Below, in pieces: positions 7,468 through 13,881 of a DNA stretch of 64,000 bases. The notes under the pieces are model-generated. The model saw nothing but the letters and a program-made list of their open reading frames with translations. It was not told the origin of the DNA and did not search any database. Within the stretch, counting starts at the first letter, position 1. Each line of letters begins with the position of its first letter. Origin of the DNA: a virus. Made by a program: the position numbers and the translations under genes. The stretch spans positions 62,001-126,000 of IMG/VR virus record IMGVR_UViG_3300003323_000567. One strand, written 5' to 3'.

Positions 7468-7608
7468 TTATCCATTAGGATATCGTAGGCTTGTGGACTC
7501 AAGACCAAACCGCCGTCCACTCAAGCTCAATGTGTTCAGAATCACAGGGCCACATTCCCCTGCTTCCTTAGACACCAAGCGGACAAGCCCGATTATCTTG
7601 TCTGCCAT
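7468..7608 (-). CDS. possible small protein, 46 aa
   Basis: ATG at 7608 follows a purine-rich GGGGGAGT and reads MADKIIGLVRLVSKEAGECG, then a Ser/Leu-rich part, ending PNG and TAA. No motif. The surrounding DNA also contains inverted repeats (GTGGAC/GTCCAC near 7489-7525), so a structured RNA is an alternative. Weak call. Confidence 0.4.
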   Translation of the reverse strand: MADKIIGLVRLVSKEAGECGPVILNTLSLSGRRFGLESTSLRYPNG

Positions 7609-7697
7609 ACTCCCCCAGAGGGTTTCCACAGAGTGGAGAAACTTTGTTTCCCAATACCCGGATTTCTTCTTCCAACAATAAAACGTGCAGACAGATT

Positions 7698-7808
7698 TTA
7701 ATGTGCCATACTACAGGTCTTTGCAATCATAACAATAGCCAATATGGTTCCTACGATCCCCCAGAATGCGGGTTCTCGTGATTCTCTTTTCTTTTTTATA
7801 TGTTTCAT
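7698..7808 (-). CDS. small single-pass membrane protein, 36 aa
   Basis: ATG at 7808, reads MKHIKKKRESREPAFWGIVG then TILAIVMIAKTCSMAH. Basic N-terminus followed by one membrane helix: an N-in, C-out topology is expected. It sits 9 nt downstream of the DsbD-like gene (stop side), consistent with the same transcript. Similar micro-membrane genes recur on this arm. Confidence 0.65.
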   Translation of the reverse strand: MKHIKKKRESREPAFWGIVGTILAIVMIAKTCSMAH

Positions 7809-7817
7809 AAGGATTAG

Positions 7818-8660
7818 TTATGGGTATGGTTCCTTCTTTATCCATGAATGTCCGAAGGGATGTTTGATTCTATGCCAGGCTTTTCTGAAGAACCCCTTGG
7901 GGTAGGTAGTAAGGACTCTACAGCAGTCGTACATTTGTATAGCATAGGGATCCTTTTCAGCCCCAATGTTTAGTTCAAAGTTTACTGTAATAGGTGGAGT
8001 AATTATGTAATGACCTAGTGCCTGAAATGTGATCTGACCTCTAACAGTCCCAGAACTATCAATAGGCATTCTGAATAGCTGCATGAATGTCACATTACTT
8101 CTATACTGTGGTATAGGACAGGAAGGAGGTTGTAACCCCTCAGTTTCCTCATTATTTGCATATGCCAGATACTCCAGAACTACCATTTTTTCTACTGGTT
8201 TCATCACTGAAGATCTTTCGAATGTAACAATGGGAGAAAACGGGCACACATCCTGCATATTAGGTCCATATATCCACCATCCCCTGGTCACACTTGCTCT
8301 GAGTTGAAACTCAAAATGTGCTGCGTCTACTCTCACAGCTTTCCAATCCCATATTACAGGGTTGACTTGAGCTTGACCCAGTAGAGGAATCAGTGCTACG
8401 AGAGCCACTAATACCCTTCCTTTAAAGGATCTTCCTTTGAATTTGTCTTCCCTTGGGGATTTTTGAAACTCACTTTCAGGGCCAAAAAGTGCTGAGAAGT
8501 CCTGTTCATCGAAGGTTCCAATACATTTGCGACTATAGAAATTAAATACTTCCCATTGTCCATTTGATTGCTGCACAAAGACTTTGTCTCCCCGTGCAGT
8601 CAATATTCTCCGCCCATCAGGGTCAGTAGAAATAAAATCACTTTTAGCTCTGTAACGCAT
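7818..8660 (-). CDS. membrane-anchored protein with DsbD-N-like periplasmic domain, 280 aa
   Basis: Residues 1-60 are a small cytoplasmic beta-rich domain ('DKVFVQQSNGQWEVFNF'). Residues ~80-97 form an internal signal anchor (RVLVALVALIPLLGQAQ). The rest resembles the immunoglobulin-like N-terminal domain of DsbD: 'VIWDWKAVRVDAAHFEFQLR', 'RGWWIYGPNMQD', 'PFSPIVTFE'. In DsbD this domain receives electrons from the membrane core and reduces periplasmic partners. Here Cys residues occur in 'QDVCPFSP', 'PPSCPIPQ' and 'YDCCRV', but I cannot map the catalytic pair. Role in infection is unknown: envelope redox, superinfection exclusion or release are possibilities. Confidence 0.75.
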   Translation of the reverse strand: MRYRAKSDFISTDPDGRRILTARGDKVFVQQSNGQWEVFNFYSRKCIGTFDEQDFSALFGPESEFQKSPREDKFKGRSFKGRVLVALVALIPLLGQAQVNPVIWDWKAVRVDAAHFEFQLRASVTRGWWIYGPNMQDVCPFSPIVTFERSSVMKPVEKMVVLEYLAYANNEETEGLQPPSCPIPQYRSNVTFMQLFRMPIDSSGTVRGQITFQALGHYIITPPITVNFELNIGAEKDPYAIQMYDCCRVLTTYPKGFFRKAWHRIKHPFGHSWIKKEPYP

Positions 8661-8686
8661 ATTGATAAGTTGATTAATGTTAATGA

Positions 8687-8710
8687 AAAGGGAGAGTGGA
8701 AACTCCCCCT
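8687..8710 (-). terminator. factor-independent terminator (UUCC loop)
   Basis: Minus strand: GGGGGAGT-TTCC-ACTCTCCC then TTTTC. Separates the zinc-finger repeat gene from the DsbD-like gene. Confidence 0.85.
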
Positions 8711-8777
8711 ACGTAGTGTTTGATCTGCTCCTTACGGAACTAATTTTGACTTTTTACTTTGGCCTCTAAATGTTCTT

Positions 8778-9665
8778 TTATTGGTTTTGTTCTTTCTTTT
8801 TTCTAACTGCATTGTTTCTTTTTGCGTACTGAAACTTTATTCTCGCTTCAGCACTCTTTGGTTCTATATTCAACCTTTCCCTCCTCTCAAGAATTCTCTG
8901 TTTTGTCTCTTCCAGCATCTCCTCTGTTATCTGTTCCTTGGGAAGACCAGTTTTGCTACTGGCCACAAGTCTGAGGTAATTTGGAGACAATTTCTGAGAT
9001 TGAGAGGCATATTTACCGTTTTTCTTTATGTCTTCTCTTCTTTTAAGAGTTTGTGCTCTTCTTTCTTCTATCATCTCTGGAGTAATATCTTCGTTCTTTA
9101 TGCCTGAGAGCCTGAGTAATTGTCTTACATAACAATCATCCAGATTATCTCTGTTCTTTCTTGTTGATCTTTTTGGGACTGCTCCTATCTTCTTAAGAGC
9201 TGCTAGTTTCTCAAGCCTTTCTCTTTCTGCTATTATTTCGGCTCTTTTCTCATCAATCATCCATCGTTTAACATCCTTTGCTTTCATCTTCCCTCGGGCA
9301 GTGAGGAGCTTAATAATGTAGCTATCTTCGAGGTTTAATCTGGCCTTTTCAGCCTTGATTCTGGCATCTGCTCGTCTTTTACTAGCAAATACAGGATCCT
9401 CTCTTCTCTTCTGGGAGATCTTTTTGTTGGCTCTTTTTTGATAGACTCTCCTTTTGGACTTCTTGAAAGAAGGTCTATTTTTCTTAACACATTGCTTGCA
9501 CATCTTGAGAGGTTTATGTTCACCATCTTTGTTTTTAACAAGATAGAACATATTGATGGGTAATACCCCATGTTTCTTGCACTTGGCATGTCTTAAGCCT
9601 GTTAGCTCAAATTTAATCCTGGCCTCTTCCTGGACCTTTAGTAGCTTTTCTTCTGCTGTGGGCAT
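8778..9665 (-). CDS. zinc-finger protein with three helical repeats, 295 aa
   Basis: The open frame extends further upstream (to 9875), but a terminator hairpin lies at 9691-9720, so I start at MPTAEEKLLK (9665). Residues ~25-60 form a C-x2-H...C-x2-C finger ('AKCKKHG' and 'KMCKQCVKK'). Then come basic helices and three copies of a ~40-residue unit of the form 'L-x-D-x-Y-[IV]-x-x-LL...-M-I-[DE]-E-x-R-x-x-x-L-x-x-R-E' (around residues 118-160, 176-217, 227-268). Such units accompany phage HNH-type or DNA-binding proteins; no HNH catalytic site is visible. Strong positive charge suggests DNA binding. Confidence 0.8.
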   Translation of the reverse strand: MPTAEEKLLKVQEEARIKFELTGLRHAKCKKHGVLPINMFYLVKNKDGEHKPLKMCKQCVKKNRPSFKKSKRRVYQKRANKKISQKRREDPVFASKRRADARIKAEKARLNLEDSYIIKLLTARGKMKAKDVKRWMIDEKRAEIIAERERLEKLAALKKIGAVPKRSTRKNRDNLDDCYVRQLLRLSGIKNEDITPEMIEERRAQTLKRREDIKKNGKYASQSQKLSPNYLRLVASSKTGLPKEQITEEMLEETKQRILERRERLNIEPKSAEARIKFQYAKRNNAVRKKKEQNQ

Positions 9666-9690
9666 GACTGGAGTTTTTGGAGTTAAATTA

Positions 9691-9720
9691 AAAAATGCCC
9701 CCATGTAGAAACACAGGGGC
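9691..9720 (-). terminator. factor-independent terminator (UUCU loop)
   Basis: Minus strand: GCCCCTGTG-TTTCTA-CATGGGGGC then ATTTTTTAA. It lies just upstream of the zinc-finger gene, which helps decide that gene's start. Confidence 0.85.
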
Positions 9721-10044
9721 TCTAACGATTGCTTGCCATATGAAAAAAGTGTACTGGAACCAAATGGAGGGAAATTGTTGTCCACAAATAACGGCCTCCT
9801 ATTGGGCACTCTATCAAGCTGTATTTCAACAACTTGAAACGTACATAAGCGCTCTTGGGGGATATGTTGAAACAACCCCCGCTTGGTTGGTATTCAATCG
9901 TGCAAAATATAATCTCTCTTAGTAGGGTCGGTACTTCCTTCCAACTTCACTGAAAGAAGGAGATTTTGAACATTGACCGTTGCCCTGAGAGATTTGGTAC
10001 ATTTTACACTAATCAAACACCATTAACCATTAAACCTTATCCTG
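9721..10044. other. non-coding stretch between terminator and tRNA-like gene
   Basis: No gene with convincing coding character. On the minus strand there is a weak hairpin near 9935-9965 (CCTTCTTTCA...GAAGG) and an AT-rich TTATATTTTGC near 9903-9913. Open frames here are short or overlap structured RNA. I see nothing else. Confidence 0.4.
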
Positions 10045-10152
10045 TCATCTCTAAGGGGGTCGAACCCTTACCTTGCCTTGACACTGAGAAACAAGACTCT
10101 TTAAGAAAAACCAGCCTACAAGGACAATGCACTACCCTTATGCAAAGAGACG
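10045..10152 (-). tRNA. tRNA-Thr(TGT)-like with 38-nt insertion in the anticodon loop
   Basis: Cloverleaf on the minus strand: acceptor CGTCTCT/AGAGATG (one G-T), D-arm GCA...TGC, anticodon stem TTGTC/GGCAA, T-arm AAGGG-TTCGACC-CCCTT, discriminator A. The anticodon loop is 45 nt instead of 7. Removing 38 nt after CTTGTA restores a normal CTTGTAA loop with anticodon TGT. The insertion would then sit at 37/38, the canonical intron position of archaeal and eukaryotic tRNAs. A normal Thr(TGT) tRNA is present at 23773. Whether this RNA is spliced, decayed or functional as is cannot be seen. Confidence 0.6.
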
Positions 10153-10158
10153 AAAGAA

Positions 10159-10174
10159 GGAAGTAGAAACTTCC
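10159..10174 (-). terminator. small hairpin (UUCU loop)
   Basis: Minus strand: GGAAGT-TTCT-ACTTCC followed by TTC. A weak terminator or processing hairpin upstream of the tRNA-like gene. Confidence 0.4.
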
Positions 10175-10259
10175 CTCAATGAGATTCCCGTGCCTCTCCG
10201 TACAAAGAGGGCTTGGAATGAAATAAATGATGACCCAACCAAAGTCACATGATATTCCG

Positions 10260-10320
10260 ATATTATGTAAGGATTCGGACCTTACTATCCCCTTAGGGAA
10301 TACACAAGCCAGTGTAATAT
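10260..10320 (-). ncRNA. compact 61-nt cloverleaf-like RNA
   Basis: Minus strand folds as: closing stem ATATTA/TAATAT, D-like arm CAC-TGGCTT-GTG, anticodon-like arm TATTC-CCTAAGG-GGATA, and a T-like arm GTAAGG-TCCGAAT-CCTTAC. The T-loop TCCGAAT is close to canonical TTCGAAT. The anticodon-like arm is one of the CCCYNRGGG palindromes (10290). It is about 10 nt shorter than a tRNA. It could be a degenerate Leu(TAA)-type tRNA or a tRNA-like processing signal. Confidence 0.5.
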
Positions 10321-10324
10321 AAGA

Positions 10325-10344
10325 AGGAGGGATAAGCCCCTCCT
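10325..10344. terminator. bidirectional hairpin
   Basis: AGGAGGG-ataag-CCCCTCCT, followed on the plus strand by cccTTTTA and on the minus strand by TCTT. It lies just downstream of the gene at 10368 on its strand, so it probably ends that transcript. Confidence 0.55.
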
Positions 10345-10367
10345 CCCTTTTAGTTAACACTTTGTAA

Positions 10368-10910
10368 TTAAGCCTGACCCCTCATATCTGACATGTCTTG
10401 ATCAGATATGGCGGGACTTGTCGCTCTTCTGATGGTTCTAACCTGTGTTGCTCTCAGGGTTCTTGTAGCCTGATTTAACAGATCTTTTGGTACCATTTCT
10501 TCGACAGGCACTGCTATTGTCCTGAAGTCTTTATCATCTTCAGGAATCTTAGACAGAGTTGTCTTGAAATAAGTAACTTTCCCATCAATAATTCGAGGAG
10601 CTTTGTCCTCCTGATTTGCCATCTGTGGGAGTGACCACATCTCCCTGTTTATGTGGAGATTAGGTATCTCTTGTCCCACAGGGAACTGAGCAACAGTGCT
10701 GCTTCTCACGGGTTGAGTATGAGTCCTGGTATTGTCAAGACCAGTCTCTGCCCCAATTAGCTCGCCAAGAAGCTTTGAGCTCTCAGACAGGGTTTTATTA
10801 ACCCCATCTCTTCCCTTTTCAATGAAGACTACATTTGTCATCTCAGTCCATGCACCTGTGGATGGATCCTGAGTCTCAAATGTGTCCCCGTGCCTTATTA
10901 CTGTTATCAT
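10368..10910 (-). CDS. hypothetical protein, 180 aa
   Basis: Starts MITVIRHGDTFETQDPSTGA. The N-terminal 35 residues look like a small beta unit; the remainder is low in hydrophobics with Thr/Arg-rich stretches ('LRATQVRTIRRATSP'), probably partly disordered. It is not a phosphoglycerate mutase despite 'IRHGD': no second catalytic His motif follows. Function unknown. Confidence 0.75.
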   Translation of the reverse strand: MITVIRHGDTFETQDPSTGAWTEMTNVVFIEKGRDGVNKTLSESSKLLGELIGAETGLDNTRTHTQPVRSSTVAQFPVGQEIPNLHINREMWSLPQMANQEDKAPRIIDGKVTYFKTTLSKIPEDDKDFRTIAVPVEEMVPKDLLNQATRTLRATQVRTIRRATSPAISDQDMSDMRGQA

Positions 10911-10928
10911 TACAATGCTACAAGTGAA

Positions 10929-11076
10929 TCAGGATTTAAAGTGTTTATAATGAACGCTGTAAACCTGACCTTCCAAGGTAGTTCGAACTATAGAGATCTC
11001 CTTCAGTTCAGATGTGTATACCCATCTTCCCCGAGGGAGAATAAGAGACAATGAAAATAGGGGCCCGGATAGACAT
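10929..11076 (-). pseudogene. small ORF with apparent -1 frame break
   Basis: ATG at 11076 reads MSIRAPIFIVSYSPSGKMG and soon stops. The -1 frame from the same place continues protein-like 'WVYTSELKEISIVRTTLEG' and 'VYSVHYKHFKS' to TGA at 10929. The break coincides with the CCCCGAGGG palindrome at 11029. It may be a frameshifted gene, a programmed -1 shift, or chance. A longer open frame in the second phase (to 11315) exists but its upstream part is Cys/Phe-rich and unconvincing. Confidence 0.35.
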
Positions 11077-11369
11077 CCAGCCCCTGGATTTGTTAAATAA
11101 TAATCTTTGAAAAACAAAAGGAAGGGAGGTAAAAACCTCTCTTCGTATTTGATTGTATTATGGTTTTCCCATTTTACAAACAAAAACTGTAGAAAAACTT
11201 CAACAAAAATATAATTACGACAGACAAACCAACATAAAATGAGTCCCCTATGAGAACATAGAGGACTTGATTGGAAGGGATTGGGCCTTTGTTGAGCTTT
11301 TGACAGACTCCCCAACCCCTCTCAATGGCTCAATGAGAAGATTGTAGCATGCTTATCTCCGCAGGGGGA
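11077..11369. other. gene-poor stretch
   Basis: Contains a weak minus-strand terminator-like hairpin at about 11118-11147 (GAGAGGT-ttt-ACCTCCC then TTCCTTTTG) and AT-rich DNA. I see no supported gene. Confidence 0.4.
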
Positions 11370-11654
11370 TTAGCTTCTTTTACGTGGAATAAAAGTAACA
11401 ACATACACGTTGTTCCTTCCAACCAACTGACCCGAAGTATAAACTTTGCAGGATTTCCAATCTATGAAACCCTGTCTATGGCATTCCACATAATAAGCAT
11501 CGTCTTTGGGCAAGGTTTCTCCTTGATGTAGGGGAATCCAACGGTGCATAAGGTCGTGTAATTCTACCTTTCTCACAAACAACTTCTCTGCCTGCGCCAC
11601 ATGGTAGCATCCTATCTGGAGCTGGGGCTGAAAGCTGTAAGCCTTGGACTTCAT
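11370..11654 (-). CDS. hypothetical protein, 94 aa
   Basis: Soluble, beta-rich protein starting MKSKAYSFQPQLQIGCYHVA; 'AYYVECHRQGFIDWKS' and 'NNVYVVTFIPRKRS' look like strands of a small domain. No family recognised. It is an isolated gene flanked by non-coding DNA. Confidence 0.65.
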   Translation of the reverse strand: MKSKAYSFQPQLQIGCYHVAQAEKLFVRKVELHDLMHRWIPLHQGETLPKDDAYYVECHRQGFIDWKSCKVYTSGQLVGRNNVYVVTFIPRKRS

Positions 11655-11686
11655 ATATCTGAGGTATTGATTACAGAAAAAAGCAC

Positions 11687-11728
11687 AGCCTCATTAGGAC
11701 AAGATTATCCAGGTTTTGGCTGTGTGAT
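11687..11728 (-). ncRNA. 41-nt hairpin-closed element
   Basis: A 7-bp closing stem CACAGCC/GGCTGTG surrounds an inner GGAC...TCC hairpin. Size and layout resemble the other compact structures in this genome, but there is no T-loop. Low-confidence structural call. Confidence 0.3.
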
Positions 11729-11894
11729 ATTTAATGACACATTCTATGAGAACTAATTGTGAGCTGAGACAAAGCATACCCACTTTTACATGGATATGCT
11801 TGATAACCAAAACAATGTAAATTAAAGCAGGGAGCATAGAAATGCCCCCTCGATTGGTGATTGAAATAGTCCCATCTTTAACAGAAGGGGCCAT
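11694..11894 (-). CDS. doubtful small membrane ORF, 66 aa
   Basis: Open frame with one hydrophobic stretch (MLPALIYIVLVIKHIHV). It overlaps a terminator-like hairpin at 11829-11850 and the element at 11687-11728, which argues against a gene. Listed because the ATG follows directly after the tRNA-like gene and a membrane peptide is possible. Confidence 0.25.
   Translation of the reverse strand: MAPSVKDGTISITNRGGISMLPALIYIVLVIKHIHVKVGMLCLSSQLVLIECVIKYHTAKTWIILS
11829..11850 (-). terminator. hairpin with UUCU loop
   Basis: Minus strand GGGGGCAT-TTCT-ATGCTCCC, then TGCTTTAAT. Same loop and closing pair as other left-arm terminators, with a poor T-run. Confidence 0.5.
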
Positions 11895-11896
11895 GG

Positions 11897-12001
11897 TTGT
11901 TCCTGCCTGAATCGAACAGACATCCTATATTGATGAAAAAGGGTTCATGTTTAAAAATACCCTTGCACCTCTATAGCGCTCTACCGTTGAGCTAAGGAAC
12001 A
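11897..12001 (-). tRNA. tRNA-like gene with ~34 extra nt in the anticodon loop
   Basis: Minus strand: perfect acceptor TGTTCCT/AGGAACA, D-arm GCTC-AACGGTA-GAGC, anticodon stem CTATA/TATAG, T-arm GTCTG-TTCGATT-CAGGC, discriminator A. Total 104 nt: the excess lies inside the anticodon loop and itself contains a hairpin AAGGGT...ACCC followed by TTTTT. I cannot name the anticodon. The conserved arms argue against random decay. It could be an intron-bearing, insertion-bearing or decoy tRNA. Confidence 0.6.
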
Positions 12002-12008
12002 GTATAAA

Positions 12009-12043
12009 AGGAGAAGGAGGCCGTGGATTTAACCTCCTTTCCT
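12009..12043 (-). terminator. factor-independent terminator
   Basis: Minus strand GGAAAGGAGG...CCTCCTTCTCC then TTTTA, located between the 35-aa membrane gene and the tRNA-like gene. Confidence 0.7.
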
Positions 12044-12087
12044 AGTATGTAGTAGAAGCGTTATCCCATTAAAGAGGGTTAAAACTA

Positions 12088-12195
12088 CTACAACCATCTT
12101 GAGAAGATAGCATAGAAAAAGAGTATGAATATGATGGCTCCTGTTATAAGGCCACTCAAATCAGTCTTCTTCTTGTATCTACGACCGTAGTTCAT
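12088..12195 (-). CDS. small single-pass membrane protein, 35 aa
   Basis: ATG at 12195: basic start MNYGRRYKKKTDLSG, then LITGAIIFILFFYAIFSRWL and TAG. One clear membrane helix with a positively charged cytoplasmic N-terminus. Coding character is good despite the size. Confidence 0.65.
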   Translation of the reverse strand: MNYGRRYKKKTDLSGLITGAIIFILFFYAIFSRWL

Positions 12196-12227
12196 ATTAT
12201 TGATTTAGGGGATACATTTTGAAAAAG

Positions 12228-12262
12228 GGCAGGTCAACTCCCGGCACCTCCCCCTTACTTTT
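12228..12262 (-). terminator. factor-independent terminator
   Basis: Minus strand GGGGGAGGT...ACCTGCCC followed by TTTTTC. It precedes the 35-aa membrane gene. Confidence 0.7.
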
Positions 12263-12353
12263 AAGTGTTCGGAAAATTACCAATTAACTGTACTGTACAA
12301 ATGAGAGCGTCGGTTATCTGCATATGATGGGAGCTGTTCCCGACTTATCAACA
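12263..12353. other. structured non-coding DNA
   Basis: Contains GTCGG...CCGAC and GGGA-acagc-TCCC pairings at about 12309-12348. It could be another tRNA-like element, but no T-loop is recognisable. Nothing firmer can be said. Confidence 0.25.
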
Positions 12354-12393
12354 GAGAAAAGAGTTAAACATGGGCCTTAGGGTTGCCCATGTT
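12354..12393 (-). terminator. terminator-like hairpin
   Basis: Perfect 9-bp stem AACATGGGC/GCCCATGTT, then TAACTCTTTTC on the minus strand, just downstream of the lipoprotein gene. Confidence 0.6.
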
Positions 12394-12396
12394 GGA

Positions 12397-12516
12397 TTAA
12401 TGATACCCTACGTATCCCTTGGTGCCATAACAGCCACTTTTAGGACCAGTACAGGAACTCATAATCATCATACCAAGAACCAGTGCTAGGATTGCTACCA
12501 TCCATTTCTTTATCAT
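12397..12516 (-). CDS. small lipoprotein, 39 aa
   Basis: ATG at 12516: MIKKWMVAILALVLGMMIMS, then SC, then TGPKSGCYGTKGYVGYH. A type II signal peptide with lipobox 'IMSSC' predicts a lipidated Cys at about residue 22 and a mature peptide of only ~18 residues. Tiny lipoproteins ending in GC-Y-x-x-K-x-x-x-G-Y are, from memory, common in Bacteroides phages. Surface exclusion or envelope modification are possible roles, not shown. A terminator follows. Confidence 0.75.
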   Translation of the reverse strand: MIKKWMVAILALVLGMMIMSSCTGPKSGCYGTKGYVGYH

Positions 12517-12555
12517 AATATCTATTTATAGGGGTTCAAATTCTGTAGTTAAGAA

Positions 12556-12583
12556 GGAGAGAGAAGAATTACTCCCCTCTCCT
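12556..12583 (-). terminator. terminator-like hairpin
   Basis: Minus strand GGAGAGGGGAG-taattc-TTCTCTCTCC then TTCTT. Stem is imperfect. Confidence 0.5.
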
Positions 12584-12784
12584 ATATTCAGAGTTATCTG
12601 GAGCACAGGATTAATCATGACATCTTCATAATGCAATTATTTCATTAGTGGAATGCCACAAGATCAGCCTTATCAGAGCGTTTTCATAGGTGGTAATTTT
12701 AGTTCTATGAGGCTCCTTTATCCCAGGTTTTCTGAGACACTCCTGTAATATCTTTACTTGTTTGTGTGACAAGGGCTAATTTGA
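12584..12784. other. gene-free stretch
   Basis: No open frame above about 30 codons with an ATG on the minus strand, and no clear RNA gene. I see nothing supportable in it. Confidence 0.4.
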
Positions 12785-12871
12785 GAAAAAACCACCCCAG
12801 GAATGAGGTGGTGAGCGTACCTATGAGAAAAAACTGGTGAGCGTGAGGATGAGTAGGGGTTCGCCCACCAG
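12785..12871 (-). terminator. two tandem terminators in a direct repeat
   Basis: Minus strand: ACCACC...GGTGGT followed by TTTTTTCTC (12785-12812), and CTGGTG...CACCAG followed by TTTTTTCTC (12826-12871). On the plus strand both copies begin GA-GAAAAAAC and contain GGTGAGCGT, so the unit is duplicated. They insulate the gene at 12927 from the region to its left. Confidence 0.8.
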
Positions 12872-12881
12872 AAAGAGTTTT

Positions 12882-12903
12882 CCCAAGGATAGAAATCCTC
12901 GGG
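12882..12903 (-). terminator. hairpin with UUCU loop
   Basis: CCCGAGGAT-TTCT-ATCCTTGGG on the minus strand, without a T-run. Likely a 3'-end stabilising hairpin of the gene at 12927. Confidence 0.5.
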
Positions 12904-12926
12904 CTTGTGATTGAATTGATACACCT

Positions 12927-13238
12927 TTAAACACTCTTCAGTACTTTACATACCACTATATCTTCCAGCATTATTGATTCTACCATTTCCCCCAGGGGGA
13001 TAGGACAATCAACAGCATTGAAAAACAGGGTGACACGTTTATCTTTTATTAATTGAGCAAACTTAGTAGCTGCTCTTTCATGCTGATGTTGAACAAGATA
13101 GGCTATATCTATGAGATCTTCTTGTTGTCCGATGCTGACAACACTCTTAACATGTTGAATATCAAGGAGTGAGAGTAATTCCACAACAGATCTCTTAGTT
13201 ATTTTTGCTTTGAGTCTTCTTTTCGTAAGTACGCTCAT
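12927..13238 (-). CDS. hypothetical protein, 103 aa
   Basis: I use the ATG at 13238 (MSVLTKRRLKAKITKR). The longer frame to 13343 would overlap the small coiled-coil gene at 13291 and has an unnatural Ser/Leu-rich start. Basic N-terminus followed by a helical, then beta-rich domain ('VTLFFNAVDCPIPLGEMVE'). Not recognised. Confidence 0.7.
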   Translation of the reverse strand: MSVLTKRRLKAKITKRSVVELLSLLDIQHVKSVVSIGQQEDLIDIAYLVQHQHERAATKFAQLIKDKRVTLFFNAVDCPIPLGEMVESIMLEDIVVCKVLKSV

Positions 13239-13290
13239 AGGAATAATTTGGGAGAGGACTAAATATCCTCTCCTGATTAGATAGTGTGGT

Positions 13291-13464
13291 TTACTTAGTG
13301 AACTGTTGGAGCTCAATCTTGAGAGCATTAATCTCTGTAACAAGATCCTGTATCATCTGGGGGGCACCGTTCCCAGAAACCTGACCTTTGGCAACCTTTT
13401 CCTTCAGCTGCTCAAGTTGTCTTTCTTTCTCCGCTAGTTCTGCCTTTTTTTGATTGTATGTCAT
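13291..13464 (-). CDS. small coiled-coil protein, 57 aa
   Basis: ATG at 13464, MTYNQKKAELAEKERQLEQL then KEKVAKGQVSGNG, ending in a second helix to TAA at 13291. Heptad-like Leu spacing predicts a coiled coil. Its ATG overlaps the TAA of the gene at 13464 by one base (TAATG), which supports it. Confidence 0.75.
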   Translation of the reverse strand: MTYNQKKAELAEKERQLEQLKEKVAKGQVSGNGAPQMIQDLVTEINALKIELQQFTK

Positions 13465-13853
13465 TATAAACTAATAATTATCATACCTGAGTCAGTTTGC
13501 CTTACACTGGGCCCTCCTGAGCCAAACCCGAAGCTGAACACTCCTTCCTTCTCGCTCTTTTCTCTCCTTTCCTTCCTGGCTTTACAATCAGGACAGGTTT
13601 CTTCATAGAGCTCTTTGTATGCTTCTTCTTTGATCGAGGCTGCATTTACTATTAGGAGAGTATACTCCTGAATGTCCTGACTAATAGAAGCACAATACTG
13701 TGCAAAGGTGAGAATGTCAGCTTTTTTATCATTAGCTTTGACTAGGGATTTTACCAAGTCTTTTGCTGATTTAATAAGCTGGTCATATCTTTCCTGTGAC
13801 AAGCCGAGACCTTCTGTGAAGGTATTTCTTGGTTCGTTTAATTTCAGTTCCAT
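13464..13853 (-). CDS. hypothetical protein with CxxC, 129 aa
   Basis: Mostly helical; near the C-terminus 'EETCPDCKARKERREK' provides a C-x2-C that could bind metal if the protein dimerises. The tail is Gly/Ser-rich and ends in a short strand. The leader before the ATG is A/C-rich. No family recognised. Confidence 0.75.
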   Translation of the reverse strand: MELKLNEPRNTFTEGLGLSQERYDQLIKSAKDLVKSLVKANDKKADILTFAQYCASISQDIQEYTLLIVNAASIKEEAYKELYEETCPDCKARKERREKSEKEGVFSFGFGSGGPSVRQTDSGMIIISL

Positions 13854-13881
13854 GGTGAGATTATTGTTTGATGTTTAAAAA

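Noticed and set aside
10037-10360. 107-codon minus-strand frame
   Set aside because: It runs across the interrupted tRNA-Thr-like gene, the 61-nt cloverleaf and a hairpin, and its protein composition is unnatural.
10368-10910. Phosphoglycerate mutase-like enzyme (IRHGD near the N-terminus)
   Set aside because: Only the short RHG resemblance is present; the second catalytic His and the fold-defining motifs are missing.
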